Source: Bacillus sp. FJAT-27445 (GTDB taxonomy: Bacteria; Bacillota; Bacilli; Bacillales; Cytobacillaceae). From it: a stretch of DNA of 64,000 nucleotides. Shown piece after piece: positions 8,762 through 19,029 of the stretch (the first letter of the stretch is position 1; each line of letters starts with the position of its first letter). The notes under the pieces are model-generated. The model saw nothing but the letters and a program-made list of their open reading frames with translations, was not told the DNA's origin and searched no databases. The stretch is taken from NCBI RefSeq assembly GCF_001510665.1, contig NZ_LMTI01000004.1, positions 434,001 to 498,000 of the forward strand, read 5' to 3'. Made by a program: the position numbers and the translations under genes.

Positions 8762-10168
8762 ATGGTGAACGTGCGAATCGATGATATCCCCATGAACTGG
8801 CTCGAAGAAATCTTGAACCTATCGGCCGAGCGGATTGTTGTCACCGACCGGGACGGGGTCATCATTTATATCAACGAAGCTTATTGTGAATTTCTTGGAA
8901 CCACAATGGATAAGGCAATGAGAAGGCCTGTCCAGGAGGTAATTGAAAATACGAGGATGCATATTGTATCCCGGACCGGCCAAGCTGAAATTGCCGCTGT
9001 CCACCATATTAATGGGAGTGAAATGATTGCCAACAGATTCCCCCTGATTGTTTCCGGAGAATTGGTCGGGGCTGTTGGAACAGTCATGTTCAAAAATCCG
9101 GAGGAACTCCATTCCTACAAGAGCAAAATCCAGAATCTCGTGGACGAGCTGAAATACTACAAAACAAGAGCAGAGAAAGAGTTGACGAGCAAATATGCCT
9201 TTCCGGACCTGATTGGGACGAGCCACGATTTCATGGAAGCAAAAACGCTTGCCGAGAGGATATCGGGAAGCAAATCGGCTGTCTTGCTGCTGGGTGAGTC
9301 CGGAACAGGAAAGGAATTGTTTGCCCATTCCATTCATGCCAATAGTATTCGGGCCCCATATCCATTTGTGCCAATTAATTGCGCCTCCATTCCGGAACAT
9401 CTGCTCGAATCCGAATTATTCGGGTATGAGGACGGAGCGTTTACAGGAGCGAAAAAAGGAGGCAAGAAGGGGCACTTCCAGGTTGCCAATAGGGGAACCA
9501 TCTTCCTTGATGAAATAGGCGACATGCCACTTGCCATGCAAAGCAAACTCCTCCGTGTATTGCAGGAAAAGGAAATCCAGTCCGTTGGCGGGCAAAAATC
9601 AGTCCCGGTTGATGTACGGATTATTACGGCTACCAATCGTGACCTTGAAAAGATGGTAGCTGAGGGGAAATTCCGCCAGGACCTTTATTACCGGCTGAAT
9701 GTCATAAAAATCGAAATCCCGCCGCTCCGGAAAAGGAAAGACGACATTGAGCAGATTGCCCTGAACCTTGTGGAAAAACTTGAAAAGAGATTCCAGAAGA
9801 AGTCCGTGCAGCTGTCCACTGAAGTGATCCGCCTGCTGGAGCAGCATTCCTGGCCGGGGAATATACGGGAGCTTGAAAATGTCCTTGAACGCTGCATCAA
9901 TGTACTGGATGGAAGTGTAATTAAAACAAATCACCTCCCGTTATATTTACGGGATCAGGAGGCATTGCCATTTACCCCAGCTTCTCAAACTGAAAATGCT
10001 GGCGAAACAAAGGTAAAGCCTTTAAAGGAAACAATAGCGGAAGCCGAAAAGCAGGCAATCCTTGCAGCCCTCGAAGCAGCCGACGGAAACCGCCAGGAAG
10101 CAGCCAAACTCCTCGACATCGGCAAAACAAGCTTTTACGAAAAATGCAGGATCTACTCAATTAAATAA
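8762..10168 (+). CDS. PAS-containing sigma-54-dependent transcriptional activator
   Basis: A 468-residue enhancer-binding protein. Residues 12-115 form a PAS sensor domain (ERIVVTDRDGVIIYINEAYC). From about 145 to 385 lies the AAA+ domain with Walker A GESGTGKE, the sigma-54 contact loop GAFTGA and LDEIGDMP. The C-terminus has a Fis-type helix-turn-helix (GNRQEAAKLLDIGKTSFYEK). It would bind upstream sites and activate the sigma-54 promoters at 3452 and 6261, controlling the ato/hydroxybutyrate genes. No response-regulator receiver domain is present, so the signal is probably a small molecule sensed by the PAS domain. RBS AAGGTGGGAG precedes ATG 8762. Confidence 0.92.
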   Translation: MVNVRIDDIPMNWLEEILNLSAERIVVTDRDGVIIYINEAYCEFLGTTMDKAMRRPVQEVIENTRMHIVSRTGQAEIAAVHHINGSEMIANRFPLIVSGELVGAVGTVMFKNPEELHSYKSKIQNLVDELKYYKTRAEKELTSKYAFPDLIGTSHDFMEAKTLAERISGSKSAVLLLGESGTGKELFAHSIHANSIRAPYPFVPINCASIPEHLLESELFGYEDGAFTGAKKGGKKGHFQVANRGTIFLDEIGDMPLAMQSKLLRVLQEKEIQSVGGQKSVPVDVRIITATNRDLEKMVAEGKFRQDLYYRLNVIKIEIPPLRKRKDDIEQIALNLVEKLEKRFQKKSVQLSTEVIRLLEQHSWPGNIRELENVLERCINVLDGSVIKTNHLPLYLRDQEALPFTPASQTENAGETKVKPLKETIAEAEKQAILAALEAADGNRQEAAKLLDIGKTSFYEKCRIYSIK

Positions 10169-10211
10169 AGGTACCGGGCATGCCGTTTTTTGGCGCCTGG
10201 TACCTTTATTT
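10163..10211. terminator. Bidirectional intrinsic terminator
   Basis: A 17-pair stem, AAATAAAGGTACC-GGC against GCCTGGTACCTTTATTT, overlaps the activator stop codon and ends 15 bases before the stop of the converging phosphodiesterase gene. A/T runs on both sides allow use in both directions. Confidence 0.8.
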
Positions 10212-10225
10212 ATCCCGCCTAATCA

Positions 10226-12148
10226 TTAGTTATTTACTATCAACTCGGAAATTGGTTTTCCTTCAACAAAGTCGGGAATGTCAATTTTCAATAATTTATA
10301 CAATGTAGGAGCAATGTCCAAAGTACTGATTTTTGATTCAATCCTTCCCTTGGTAATTCCTTTCCCGGCTGCCAAAAAGACAGGGATTAACTCCTTACGG
10401 GAAGGGTCGCCTCCGTGGTTGCCAAGGTCATTAACCGTCATTACTTTGTTGCCATCGTCCTGCGCCATATAGTAGCCTTTTTGGGCAACTAAAAGAACAT
10501 CCCCTGCGTTTTCATGGCTATTGAGAATCGGGATGACTTTTTCATATGGTGCCACTTTTTGTTTTGATGGAGAGAGCAGTGCAGTATTTTTTATTGCCAT
10601 TACCGAGCTGAAAAAGTCATCCTTAATCGCGGCATTGTTGTTTGATAAGTTGGAGGATACAAAGGATAAATAATTCTTGAGTTTGATTTTCTTTTTTTCA
10701 ACTTGTACATTTTCAAAAATCACAGCGATTCTCTTTTGGAGTGAGCGATAATCCTCTTGTTCGACAATCCCCTTTTTTTCCCGCCCTTTTAAGTTAATAT
10801 AAACATGCGCGATTGCCCCGCTGGCAACGGAGAACGCTTTTGATTTTTCGTAATCAATCTCCCCGTTTTCATCCTTCACCAATAACCCTTCCTTTTCCAA
10901 TTCCTCATTTGGCGAGAGTCGAGAATGGACTGGCTCCATCCCGTGATCAGACACAAGATAAATGCGGTCATTTTTATTTAACTTTTGAAGGACCTGGCCC
11001 AACATTTTATCAGACAAGCGGTATGACCAGCGAATATAGTTCATATATCGTTCCGACTTTTCCTTTGAATAGCCAGGCTGCCTTGGGTCAACGAGGAGGT
11101 AGTTGTGAGATTCATGGTCGACTTGTGGATAATAAAAGAACATGATGTCCGGCTTGTAACGTTCTTTAATATACAATGATACATCTGTTGTCCACTGTCC
11201 GAAGCGCGTACTAATCTCCTCATATTCCTTCCGGGTAATCCATTTGTTGGCCAATGCTTCATCGTCGTCCTGGACAGGGAAGTAGCCGAACTTCCTGTTG
11301 ATGTCATCTTTAAAATCTCCGGGGCCTTCGATTTCTGCTGATGTCACTGCCGTACGATACAATTTGGCATCGGAGAGGTCTGGCTTATTTGCTTTTATTT
11401 TAAAAGAAAAGCCTGCCAAGTCTTTGTCTTTTGTCATGAATGAGAGAGAGCTCCATTCATTCGCATGAACAGTCGATGCATCTTTCATATCCGGATTCAA
11501 TGAAACCTGAAGGGTATCGTAATTTCCTTTCTGGCCTTTTGTGGATGTGGAAGCAACTATATAGATAGTACGTGTATCGTTTTTGCTTAATTTCAATGGA
11601 AAACTGGCCTTTTTATTCGACTTCTTGGATTGGGTCTTTTGAAAATCAAGGTCTACTAAATCGCTTTTAGCCAAAGTCTCTCCGTAATAAATTGCGTAAT
11701 CTGCGTGATTTCTGAATTTTGGATTTGAACCCGGGAAGAGGATCGTCGCAGTGGTCTTTCCTTTTTTACGAGCCACAGACCATACGGCTTCGGAATCAAG
11801 CGGGGAGAAAAAGGCGCTGTCGCGGTTCGTCAGTTTTTTGTGTGGTTTATGGATTTCGTTGCTGACCATGCCAGATTCACTTGGCTTCGTTCCTGTTGCA
11901 ATAGCAGCATGGGAGGCTGACGTTAAGGAAGGAAAAATAGTTTGTATATTTTCTGCATACATCCCTTTATCAGATACATCTTTAAAATTCGGCATGATTC
12001 CCTGCTTCATATATTCTTCTAAAAAGTCCTGGCGCATGCCATCAAACGAAATTACTACTTCAGTAGATTTGCTGTTTCCGCTCCCAAAAGCATGGGATGG
12101 AAAGCTTGTCATTAATAAAACAGAAATACAAATAACCCATTTTCTCAT
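10226..12148 (-). CDS. Secreted alkaline-phosphatase-superfamily phosphodiesterase
   Basis: A 640-residue exported enzyme of the type I phosphodiesterase / nucleotide pyrophosphatase group. A signal peptide (MRKWVICISVLLMTSFPSHA) opens the protein. Metal-binding and catalytic elements are visible: FDGMRQDF near the N-terminus, the nucleophile threonine in FPSLTSASHAAIATG, VDHESH, and SDHGME. Between them lies an insertion of about 150 residues. It should hydrolyse phosphodiester or phosphonate substrates outside the cell. The start is placed at ATG 12148: AAGGTG lies eight bases upstream, and the earlier GTG at 12157 overlaps that ribosome site. It is divergent from cas3 and shows no link to CRISPR function. 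Confidence 0.85.
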   Translation of the reverse strand: MRKWVICISVLLMTSFPSHAFGSGNSKSTEVVISFDGMRQDFLEEYMKQGIMPNFKDVSDKGMYAENIQTIFPSLTSASHAAIATGTKPSESGMVSNEIHKPHKKLTNRDSAFFSPLDSEAVWSVARKKGKTTATILFPGSNPKFRNHADYAIYYGETLAKSDLVDLDFQKTQSKKSNKKASFPLKLSKNDTRTIYIVASTSTKGQKGNYDTLQVSLNPDMKDASTVHANEWSSLSFMTKDKDLAGFSFKIKANKPDLSDAKLYRTAVTSAEIEGPGDFKDDINRKFGYFPVQDDDEALANKWITRKEYEEISTRFGQWTTDVSLYIKERYKPDIMFFYYPQVDHESHNYLLVDPRQPGYSKEKSERYMNYIRWSYRLSDKMLGQVLQKLNKNDRIYLVSDHGMEPVHSRLSPNEELEKEGLLVKDENGEIDYEKSKAFSVASGAIAHVYINLKGREKKGIVEQEDYRSLQKRIAVIFENVQVEKKKIKLKNYLSFVSSNLSNNNAAIKDDFFSSVMAIKNTALLSPSKQKVAPYEKVIPILNSHENAGDVLLVAQKGYYMAQDDGNKVMTVNDLGNHGGDPSRKELIPVFLAAGKGITKGRIESKISTLDIAPTLYKLLKIDIPDFVEGKPISELIVNN

Positions 12149-12301
12149 ATCATTCACACCTTATTTCTATCTAGCTGTTGTAATGAATATTCCCTTTATG
12201 GGCTTTGGTAAAACAATAGATTGGTAAGGGTGAGGATATAATTGACAAGAATGAAAAGTAGTGATTATGTAAATATATGTTAATATTTTGGGGGGAGATT
12301 T

Positions 12302-14734
12302 ATGTTGGACTACATTGCCCATATTCGAAGCAGTGACAGAAAAATTCAAACTGTTGGAGAGCATTTAAAAGAAGTGAAAATCCTGGCTGAACAGTTTGGC
12401 GAAAAGATTGGGATTAAGCATTTAGCAGGCTTGGCGGGTATGCTCCATGATATGGGGAAATACACAAATGATTTTAGAAATTACATATTAGAAGCTGTAA
12501 ACAACCCAGACAACCCGCCGAAAAGAGGAAGTGTCGACCACTCAACCGCTGGGGGAAAACTCCTATTCGAACTGTATCACTCCTCAGAAAAACGAGACCC
12601 CTATAAATGCATTATTGCCGAAATAGTCGGGAACGCCATTATCTCCCACCACTCGTATCTCCATGACTTTTTAAATCCGAATTTGGAATCACCTTACCTC
12701 AACAGAGTCCACCAAAAAGAATTAAACGAATATGAAAATACACGAACCCTTTTTTTTGAAAAAGTAATTACTGAGCCGGATTTTCACAATTATGTTGACA
12801 AAGCAGTTGCAGAATTGAAGAACACACTTGCAAAAACCTCATCCGCTCTCGTCGAACAGCAATTAATGTTCCTCACTAAATTTATCTTCAGCATCTTAAT
12901 CGACGCCGACCGCACTAATACAAGAGAATTTGAAGAGAATGCAGCAGAATATCCACCGGTGGAAACAGCCCCCATCTTTGAAAAATATTATGAACGGCTT
13001 ATGGAAAAAATCAACTCCTTTAAAATGAGCAATCACTCCGAATCACCTATCAATAAATTAAGAGCCAACATGTCGAACCAGTGTGATGAGTTTGCCGCCA
13101 GGCCATCAGGAGTCTATACTTTGTCGATTCCGACCGGCGGTGGCAAGACATTGGCCAGCCTTCGCTATGCACTGAAGCATGCCAAAATCCACGGGAAAAA
13201 GCGGGTTGTATTTGTTGTGCCTTATACAACGATTATTGAGCAAAATGCGGAGGAAGTGCGGAAAATCCTTCAGGACGATGCCAACATACTTGAACATCAT
13301 TCAAATGTAGTTATTGATGACCAGGATAATGATGAGAATCAGGACGGGTTAATAAACATAAATCAAAAGCTTAAGCTTGCAAAGGATAATTGGGATGCTC
13401 CCATAATTTTTACAACAATGGTACAGTACCTGAACGTCTTTTTTGCAAAAGGGAGCAGGAATATCAGAAGGCTGCACAACCTTGCTGAGTCTGTAATCAT
13501 CTTTGATGAAGTGCAAAAAGTTCCTATTCATTGCGTGTCGCTCTTCAATCAGTCATTGAATTTTTTAAAAACAAATAGCAAGGTGAGTATTGTACTTTGC
13601 ACAGCCACGCAGCCTGCATTAGATTTTGTGGAGCACAAGCTTGAAATAAATGCTGATGGAGAAATTGTTCAAAACCTGAAAGAGGTCGTAAGCGCTTTTG
13701 AAAGAACAGAAATTGTGGACAAGGCAACAGGGAATATTTTTGATAGTGAAATGCTTTCAGACTTCGTGATTGATAAGATTCAAGAAATAAACAGTGTGTT
13801 AGTTATTTTAAATACTAAGTCTGTTGTTAGAAAACTTTATTCTTTATTAAAAGAGAATAATATGGGAATACCGATTTACCATTTAAGCACTTCAATGTGC
13901 GCCTTCCATCGGAATGAGATTTTAAGGAAAGTTAGGAAAAATCTCAAAAACAACAATAAAATAATATGCATTTCGACCCAGCTTATTGAGGCAGGGGTAG
14001 ACGTGAGTTTCGAGTGTGTAATCCGTTCATTGGCTGGGCTCGACTCGATTGCCCAGGCGGCTGGGAGATGCAACCGCCACGGTGAAAAACCGCTCCAGCA
14101 GGTTTATATTATTGACCATAGTGAAGAAAACCTGAAGAATTTGAAAGAAATAAAGGTTGGAAAGCATGCAGCCAGGAAAATCTTTGCCGATTTAAAGAGT
14201 GACAAAACTGTTCACGGAGGAAGTGTGCTATCAACGAAAGCGATGGAGAGGTATTTTCAAGAATTTTATACAGATCTTCACTCAAACTTAAATTATTTTA
14301 TACCTAAGCTTGGTAAAGAAATGATGGAATTACTATCTACAAATAAAAGAGAATACAGTTACCACAAAGCTTTTAAACATGCGACTGGAAATGATTTGCC
14401 TCTGTTCCTAGCTAATAGTTATAGAACTGCGGCGGAGCATTTTCAAGTCATCGACCAAATTGCAACAGGGGTAATAGTCCCTTATGGGGAGGGAAGAGAG
14501 ATTATAACAGAGCTGAATGGAAATGGAACCATAGAGGACCTATCGAAATTGATGAGGAAAGCCCAACAGTATACTATTAACCTTTTTCCATATGAATTGG
14601 ACCATTTGGATAAAGAAGGCGGACTGGTACCGTATTTAAATGGGAAGGTCCTGGCTCTTAAGGAAGGGTCATACAATGAGGAATTCGGCCTTGATTTGGG
14701 GGGTGGCAGCCAATTGACAATAAATATATTTTAA
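12302..14734 (+). CDS. cas3: CRISPR-associated helicase/nuclease Cas3 (type I-C)
   Basis: An 810-residue HD-nuclease plus superfamily 2 helicase. The HD domain has H21 and the H49-D50 pair in GMLHDMGKY; Walker A is SIPTGGGKTLASL near residue 280, and the Walker B variant is IIFDEVQK near 402. Motif III CTATQPAL and motif VI AGRCNRHG follow. Cas3 is recruited by the Cascade complex to unwind and degrade target DNA. RBS GGGGGGAG precedes ATG 12302. Fusion of HD and helicase in one chain and the following cas5-cas8c-cas7 order define type I-C. It is separated from cas5 by 160 bases, which may hold a second promoter. Confidence 0.95.
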   Translation: MLDYIAHIRSSDRKIQTVGEHLKEVKILAEQFGEKIGIKHLAGLAGMLHDMGKYTNDFRNYILEAVNNPDNPPKRGSVDHSTAGGKLLFELYHSSEKRDPYKCIIAEIVGNAIISHHSYLHDFLNPNLESPYLNRVHQKELNEYENTRTLFFEKVITEPDFHNYVDKAVAELKNTLAKTSSALVEQQLMFLTKFIFSILIDADRTNTREFEENAAEYPPVETAPIFEKYYERLMEKINSFKMSNHSESPINKLRANMSNQCDEFAARPSGVYTLSIPTGGGKTLASLRYALKHAKIHGKKRVVFVVPYTTIIEQNAEEVRKILQDDANILEHHSNVVIDDQDNDENQDGLININQKLKLAKDNWDAPIIFTTMVQYLNVFFAKGSRNIRRLHNLAESVIIFDEVQKVPIHCVSLFNQSLNFLKTNSKVSIVLCTATQPALDFVEHKLEINADGEIVQNLKEVVSAFERTEIVDKATGNIFDSEMLSDFVIDKIQEINSVLVILNTKSVVRKLYSLLKENNMGIPIYHLSTSMCAFHRNEILRKVRKNLKNNNKIICISTQLIEAGVDVSFECVIRSLAGLDSIAQAAGRCNRHGEKPLQQVYIIDHSEENLKNLKEIKVGKHAARKIFADLKSDKTVHGGSVLSTKAMERYFQEFYTDLHSNLNYFIPKLGKEMMELLSTNKREYSYHKAFKHATGNDLPLFLANSYRTAAEHFQVIDQIATGVIVPYGEGREIITELNGNGTIEDLSKLMRKAQQYTINLFPYELDHLDKEGGLVPYLNGKVLALKEGSYNEEFGLDLGGGSQLTINIF

Positions 14735-14821
14735 TAAAGTTCCATTTCATAAGGGTGATTTTTCATTTTCTACATTTAATTAAGATGGCAATAATTAAAA
14801 GTGGGAAATTTCTGATATTTG

Positions 14822-14850
14822 TTGAATTGGACCTAGGACTAAGCTACCAT
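14822..14850 (+). promoter_or_regulatory. Possible internal promoter before cas5
   Basis: TTGAAT and TACCAT with a 17-base spacer lie 44 bases before cas5, in the only sizeable gap of the cas operon. Both boxes deviate from consensus, so this is tentative. It could uncouple Cascade expression from cas3. Confidence 0.3.
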
Positions 14851-14894
14851 TAAATTGTAGAAAAAGGGAATTTTTCACAGAGGAGGTGATATCA

Positions 14895-15614
14895 ATGAGA
14901 AACTCAATCGAATTTGAGGTGTGGGGCAAGTACGCTTTATTTACAGATCCTCTTACAAAAATGGGAGGAGAAAAACTTACCTATCAAGTGCCTACCTACC
15001 AAGCTCTTAAAGGCATTGTCGAATCAATTTATTGGAAACCCACTTTGCTTATGGTGATTGATGAAGTCAGGATTATGAACCCTATTCAAATGGAATCGAA
15101 AGGGGTCCGGCCAATTGAATACGGAGGGGGCAATACACTTGCGAATTATACGTATCTGAAGGATGTTCGCTACCGTGTCCGTGCCCATTTTGTTTTTAAT
15201 CAGCATCGCCCGGATTTGGCTTACGACCGAAACGAAAACAAGCATCATAACATTCTAAGACGCTCGTTGAAAGCAGGGGGACGGAGAGATATCTTCCTAG
15301 GGACTAGGGAATGTCAGGGGTATGTAGAACCTTGTGTTTTTGAAGAAGGTAAAGGGTTTTACGACAACTATGATGAAATCCATTTCGGTACGATGCTGCA
15401 TGGTATCAATTATCCCGATGAAACCGGCCGGAATGTCATGGAATCGCGCTTGTGGAACCCGGTTATGAAAAACGGTGTAATTAAATTCTTAAAGCCCAAT
15501 GAATGTACGATGGTACGAAAAATTACCGATATGGCTCCCAAGCATTTCGACAGAGATAACATTCTTTCAGCGGAAGACCTGATATTTCAATTAGATGAGG
15601 GGGTGAATGGATGA
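14895..15614 (+). CDS. cas5c: Cas5 (Cas5d/Cas5c), pre-crRNA endoribonuclease of type I-C
   Basis: A 239-residue RAMP protein. In type I-C, which lacks Cas6, Cas5 cuts the repeat RNA and stays on the crRNA 5' handle in Cascade. The start is ATG 14895, six bases after AGGAGGTGAT; the in-frame GTG at 14886 falls inside that ribosome site. With this start the catalytic residues reported for B. halodurans Cas5d, Y46, K116 and H117, fall at exactly the same numbers (Y46 in SIYWKP; K116-H117 in NENKHHN). The 3' end overlaps cas8c by four bases (ATGA). Confidence 0.95.
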   Translation: MRNSIEFEVWGKYALFTDPLTKMGGEKLTYQVPTYQALKGIVESIYWKPTLLMVIDEVRIMNPIQMESKGVRPIEYGGGNTLANYTYLKDVRYRVRAHFVFNQHRPDLAYDRNENKHHNILRRSLKAGGRRDIFLGTRECQGYVEPCVFEEGKGFYDNYDEIHFGTMLHGINYPDETGRNVMESRLWNPVMKNGVIKFLKPNECTMVRKITDMAPKHFDRDNILSAEDLIFQLDEGVNG

Positions 15615-17500
15615 GCTGGCTTTTGAACTTATACAAGACCTATGATTCCAACCTAGATCTCGTAGGTAAACCGGAGAAACGGTATGGGGACAGGGAATTT
15701 ACATTATTGCCAATTTCCCATACTACGCAAAATGCCCATATCGAGGTAAGGGTCACAGAAGAAGGAGAGTTTCATTCGGCGGAAGTAATTGATAAAACAG
15801 ATGCCAATACCCTCATTCCTTGCAGCGAAAAATCAGCCAGCCGTGCCGGCATGGTGATTGCCCCGTATCCTCTGCATGACAAATTGAGTTATGTCGCCGG
15901 CGATTTAGCGGCCTATCACGAAAAAATTAACAATCGTGCCCAATTTGATGAATATATTAGACTGCTTTGCGAGTGGGCTGATTCTCCATATGGAAACAGT
16001 AAGGTGAAGGCTATTTTTACATATTTAAATAGAAGGAACCTTATTGGAGACCTGATTAAAGAGAAAATTTTATATACAGATGCCAATGGAAAGCTTGTAG
16101 GGGCTTGGGATAAAAAATATGAATCTCTGTATGGTACAAAACCTCCATTGTTTTCAGTCATTGCAGGTGAAGTTGAAAGCGCTTTCGTTAGGTTTGATGT
16201 CTATTGTGCCGAGAAAATACTGACCAAGGTTTGGAAGGATCCTGGAATGTATGACTCCTTTTGCGAGTATTATAGCAAATCGCTTGCAGGGGAAGACCTT
16301 TGTTTTGTTACCGGAAAAATGCTTCCGGGCACGGAAAGGCATGGAAATAAAATACGGAACGCTGCCGATAAAGCAAAGCTCATCTCAGCCAATGATTCCT
16401 CCGGGTTTACTTACCGAGGTCGATTTAATAAAAGTTCCGAGGCAGCAGGAATCAGTTATGAAGTATCCCAAAAGGCACACAATGCATTGAAATGGCTTAT
16501 AAACCGGCAGGGAAAAACGATTGACCAAAGGGTTTTCCTTGTTTGGGGAAACGATGAACCTGAACTTCCAGATCCAACCGAGGATACCTTTGACATACTC
16601 TCGCTATTTTCGGAAGAAAGCGGACCTCAGAAAAGAGAATCGTATACCCATCAGGAATTTGCCCGGGAAGTGGCTAAGGCGATTGATGGATTCAAGGGTA
16701 AATTGGCGGCTCGTTCCGATGTCAATATTATGATTCTCGATTCCGCCACAACTGGCCGGCTTGCAGTTCTCTATTACCGGTGCATGGATAAGGAGGATTA
16801 TTTGGACAGGCTTGCGGAATGGCACACAAAAGGTGCTTGGCTCCATCGCTATCGCAAGAACGCAAATGATAAAACTTCTAATTTTTTCGGATCCCCTTCA
16901 TTAAAAGATCTAGCATTTGCTGCTTACGGACCGAGGGCCGGAGATAAAATCGTTAAAGGCCTGATGGAGCGGGTTCTTCCTTGTATTATTGATGGGAGAA
17001 AAGTCCCGGAAGATATTGTGAGAAGTTCGTTTAACCGCGCGGGCAACCCGGTTTCGATGGAACGGTGGGAATGGGAGAAAACACTGAGTATTGCCTGCTC
17101 GCTAATCAATAAGAGGGAGGAAATGGATGTGGCATTAGATAAAGGGAATACCGATCGGAATTATTTATTTGGCCGGCTGCTTGCCATTGCGGACGTACTT
17201 GAAAGAAACGCTTTAGGTCCTAACGAATCGAGAGCAACCAACGCTATCCGGTATATGAATTCCTTTTCGAAGAATCCCGAAAGGACCTGGGCGACAATCC
17301 AGGCAAGTTTGCAGCCCTATCAGGCCCGTTTGGGAACGAAGGTCAGATATTATAACAGTTTAATAGATGAAGTGGCTTCAAAATTCAGTAACGAAGATTT
17401 TAATAATAAACCCCTAACAGGGAAATATCTATTGGGCTTTTATAGCCAAAGGCATGATTTGTATCAGAAAAAAGAACAATCCGAGCCTGTAGAGGCTTAG
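15611..17500 (+). CDS. cas8c: Cas8c (Csd1), large subunit of type I-C Cascade
   Basis: A 629-residue protein of the Csd1/Cas8c family, the large subunit that recognises the PAM and helps load Cas3. It starts [14 protein letters not shown], the usual beginning of the family. The ATG overlaps the cas5 stop. The C-terminal 125 residues form the helical region that in other type I-C systems is also made separately as Cas11c from an internal start; a fitting ribosome site is present here at 17113-17116. Nineteen bases separate it from cas7. Confidence 0.93.
   Translation: MSWLLNLYKTYDSNLDLVGKPEKRYGDREFTLLPISHTTQNAHIEVRVTEEGEFHSAEVIDKTDANTLIPCSEKSASRAGMVIAPYPLHDKLSYVAGDLAAYHEKINNRAQFDEYIRLLCEWADSPYGNSKVKAIFTYLNRRNLIGDLIKEKILYTDANGKLVGAWDKKYESLYGTKPPLFSVIAGEVESAFVRFDVYCAEKILTKVWKDPGMYDSFCEYYSKSLAGEDLCFVTGKMLPGTERHGNKIRNAADKAKLISANDSSGFTYRGRFNKSSEAAGISYEVSQKAHNALKWLINRQGKTIDQRVFLVWGNDEPELPDPTEDTFDILSLFSEESGPQKRESYTHQEFAREVAKAIDGFKGKLAARSDVNIMILDSATTGRLAVLYYRCMDKEDYLDRLAEWHTKGAWLHRYRKNANDKTSNFFGSPSLKDLAFAAYGPRAGDKIVKGLMERVLPCIIDGRKVPEDIVRSSFNRAGNPVSMERWEWEKTLSIACSLINKREEMDVALDKGNTDRNYLFGRLLAIADVLERNALGPNESRATNAIRYMNSFSKNPERTWATIQASLQPYQARLGTKVRYYNSLIDEVASKFSNEDFNNKPLTGKYLLGFYSQRHDLYQKKEQSEPVEA
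17123..17500 (+). CDS. cas11c: Cas11c small subunit from an internal start within cas8c
   Basis: Within cas8c, codon 505 is an in-frame ATG (17123) with a purine-rich AAGAGGGAGGAA directly upstream; GAGG at 17113-17116 gives a six-base spacing. The product would be the 125 C-terminal residues, about 14 kDa, starting [13 protein letters not shown]. Internal translation of Cas11c from cas8c is established for type I-C systems, and two to several copies line the Cascade belly. The position and size fit; actual initiation here is inferred. Confidence 0.7.
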   Translation: MDVALDKGNTDRNYLFGRLLAIADVLERNALGPNESRATNAIRYMNSFSKNPERTWATIQASLQPYQARLGTKVRYYNSLIDEVASKFSNEDFNNKPLTGKYLLGFYSQRHDLYQKKEQSEPVEA

Positions 17501-17519
17501 GAATAGGGGAGGAATACTA

Positions 17520-18380
17520 ATGTCAGTCCTAGATCATAAAATTGACTTTGCTGTAGTTCTGTCCGTAACAAAAGCAAATCCAAATGGAGATCCCTTGAAC
17601 GGAAATCGCCCACGGCAAAATTATGATGGGCACGGGGAAATTTCCGATGTTGCCATTAAGCGTAAAATCAGAAACAGGCTTCAGGATATGGGAGAGTATG
17701 TCTTTGTGCAATCTAACGATCGGAAAAATGATGAATTTACTAGTTTAAGGGAAAGGGCGGCTGCCAATCCGGAACTTGGTAAAATGTTAAGCTCAAAAAA
17801 CAGTTCGAGTGACGAGTTTGCAGCCATAGCCTGTAAGGAATGGTTTGATGTAAGAAGCTTTGGGCAGGTGTTTGCATTTAAAGCGGGCGCAGGATCAAGT
17901 GTTTCTGTAGGAGTAAGAGGTCCGGTATCCATCCATACTGCCACAAGTGTGGATCCAATAGATATTACAAGCATGCAAATCACAAAGAGCGTGAATTCCG
18001 AACCCGGAAAGGAACGGGGATCGGATACGATGGGGATGAAGCATCGAGTTGATTTCGGAGTCTATGTTTTTTATGGTAGCATAAATACCCAGCTTGCCGA
18101 GAAAACCGGATTTACCAATGAAGATGCAGAAAAAATAAAAAATGCACTCATCACATTATTTGAGAATGACACTTCTTCCGCAAGGCCAGACGGCAGTATG
18201 GAAGTCCACAAGGTTTACTGGTGGGAACACAATTCAAAGCTTGGGCAATACTCTTCAGCCAAAGTTCATCGGCTCTTGGAGGTAAAACCTGAAGTGGAAG
18301 AACCAAGATCAATAAATGATTACGCCATTGGAGTTGGGGAATTGGACGGTTTAAGGGTAGAAGTCCTCAATGGAATATAA
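17520..18380 (+). CDS. cas7c: Cas7 (Csd2), Cascade backbone of type I-C
   Basis: A 286-residue RAMP protein of the Csd2/Cas7 family. It carries the family blocks KANPNGDPLNGNRPRQ near the N-terminus, WFDVRSFGQVFAF, RGPVSIHTATSVDPI and MGMKHRVDFGVYVFYGS. Several copies coat the spacer part of the crRNA in Cascade. GGGGAGGAATACTA precedes ATG 17520. The 3' end overlaps cas4 by 11 bases, so the two are probably translationally coupled. Confidence 0.95.
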   Translation: MSVLDHKIDFAVVLSVTKANPNGDPLNGNRPRQNYDGHGEISDVAIKRKIRNRLQDMGEYVFVQSNDRKNDEFTSLRERAAANPELGKMLSSKNSSSDEFAAIACKEWFDVRSFGQVFAFKAGAGSSVSVGVRGPVSIHTATSVDPIDITSMQITKSVNSEPGKERGSDTMGMKHRVDFGVYVFYGSINTQLAEKTGFTNEDAEKIKNALITLFENDTSSARPDGSMEVHKVYWWEHNSKLGQYSSAKVHRLLEVKPEVEEPRSINDYAIGVGELDGLRVEVLNGI

Positions 18381-19029
18381 TACAGAAGATGAATACTTAA
18401 TGTTTTCAGGCATTCAACATTTTCAATTTTGCAAAAGGCAATGGGCGCTTATCCATATCGAGCAGCAGTGGGAGGAAAATGTCCGGACGATTGAGGGACA
18501 GCATCTTCACAGGAAGGCTGATAAGCCGTTTATCAGGGAGAAACGTGGAGATACTCTCATTGTCCGGGGGATGCCAATAAAATCAAATGAATTAAAAGTA
18601 ACAGGGATATGTGATGTCGTTGAGTTTGTAAGAGACAGCTACGGTGTGGAACTCTCTGGCGCAGAAGGAAAGTACCTAGTTTATCCCGTTGAATATAAGC
18701 GGGGGAAACCAAAGATTGATGATTCGGATGTCCTTCAATTAACAACCCAGGCGATGTGTCTTGAGGAAATGCTACTTTGTGAAGTTAAGATTGGATATAT
18801 GTTTTACAATGAAACGCGCCACCGTCTCGAGGTACCGATAACAAAAGAGAAAAAAGAAAAGGTACGTGAGATAATGGCTGAAATGTACAGCCTGTATAGT
18901 CGCAGGCATACCCCTAAAGTAAAAACAGGTTCATTTTGTAAAAGCTGTTCCCTTCAAAATGTATGTATGCCGGATTTAATGAATAAGCGCTCGGTTAAGA
19001 GTTATATTGAAGGGCGGATAAAAGAATGA
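18370..19029 (+). CDS. cas4: Cas4 RecB-like nuclease
   Basis: A 219-residue Cas4. The iron-sulfur cysteines are C21 in QHFQFCKRQW and the C-terminal set in GSFCKSCSLQNVCMPD; the PD-(D/E)XK nuclease residues are in GICDVVEF and YPVEYKRGKP, followed by the QLTTQAMCLEEM motif. Cas4 trims prespacers and checks the PAM during spacer acquisition with Cas1-Cas2. It overlaps cas7 by 11 bases and cas1 by four. Confidence 0.94.
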   Translation: MEYNTEDEYLMFSGIQHFQFCKRQWALIHIEQQWEENVRTIEGQHLHRKADKPFIREKRGDTLIVRGMPIKSNELKVTGICDVVEFVRDSYGVELSGAEGKYLVYPVEYKRGKPKIDDSDVLQLTTQAMCLEEMLLCEVKIGYMFYNETRHRLEVPITKEKKEKVREIMAEMYSLYSRRHTPKVKTGSFCKSCSLQNVCMPDLMNKRSVKSYIEGRIKE

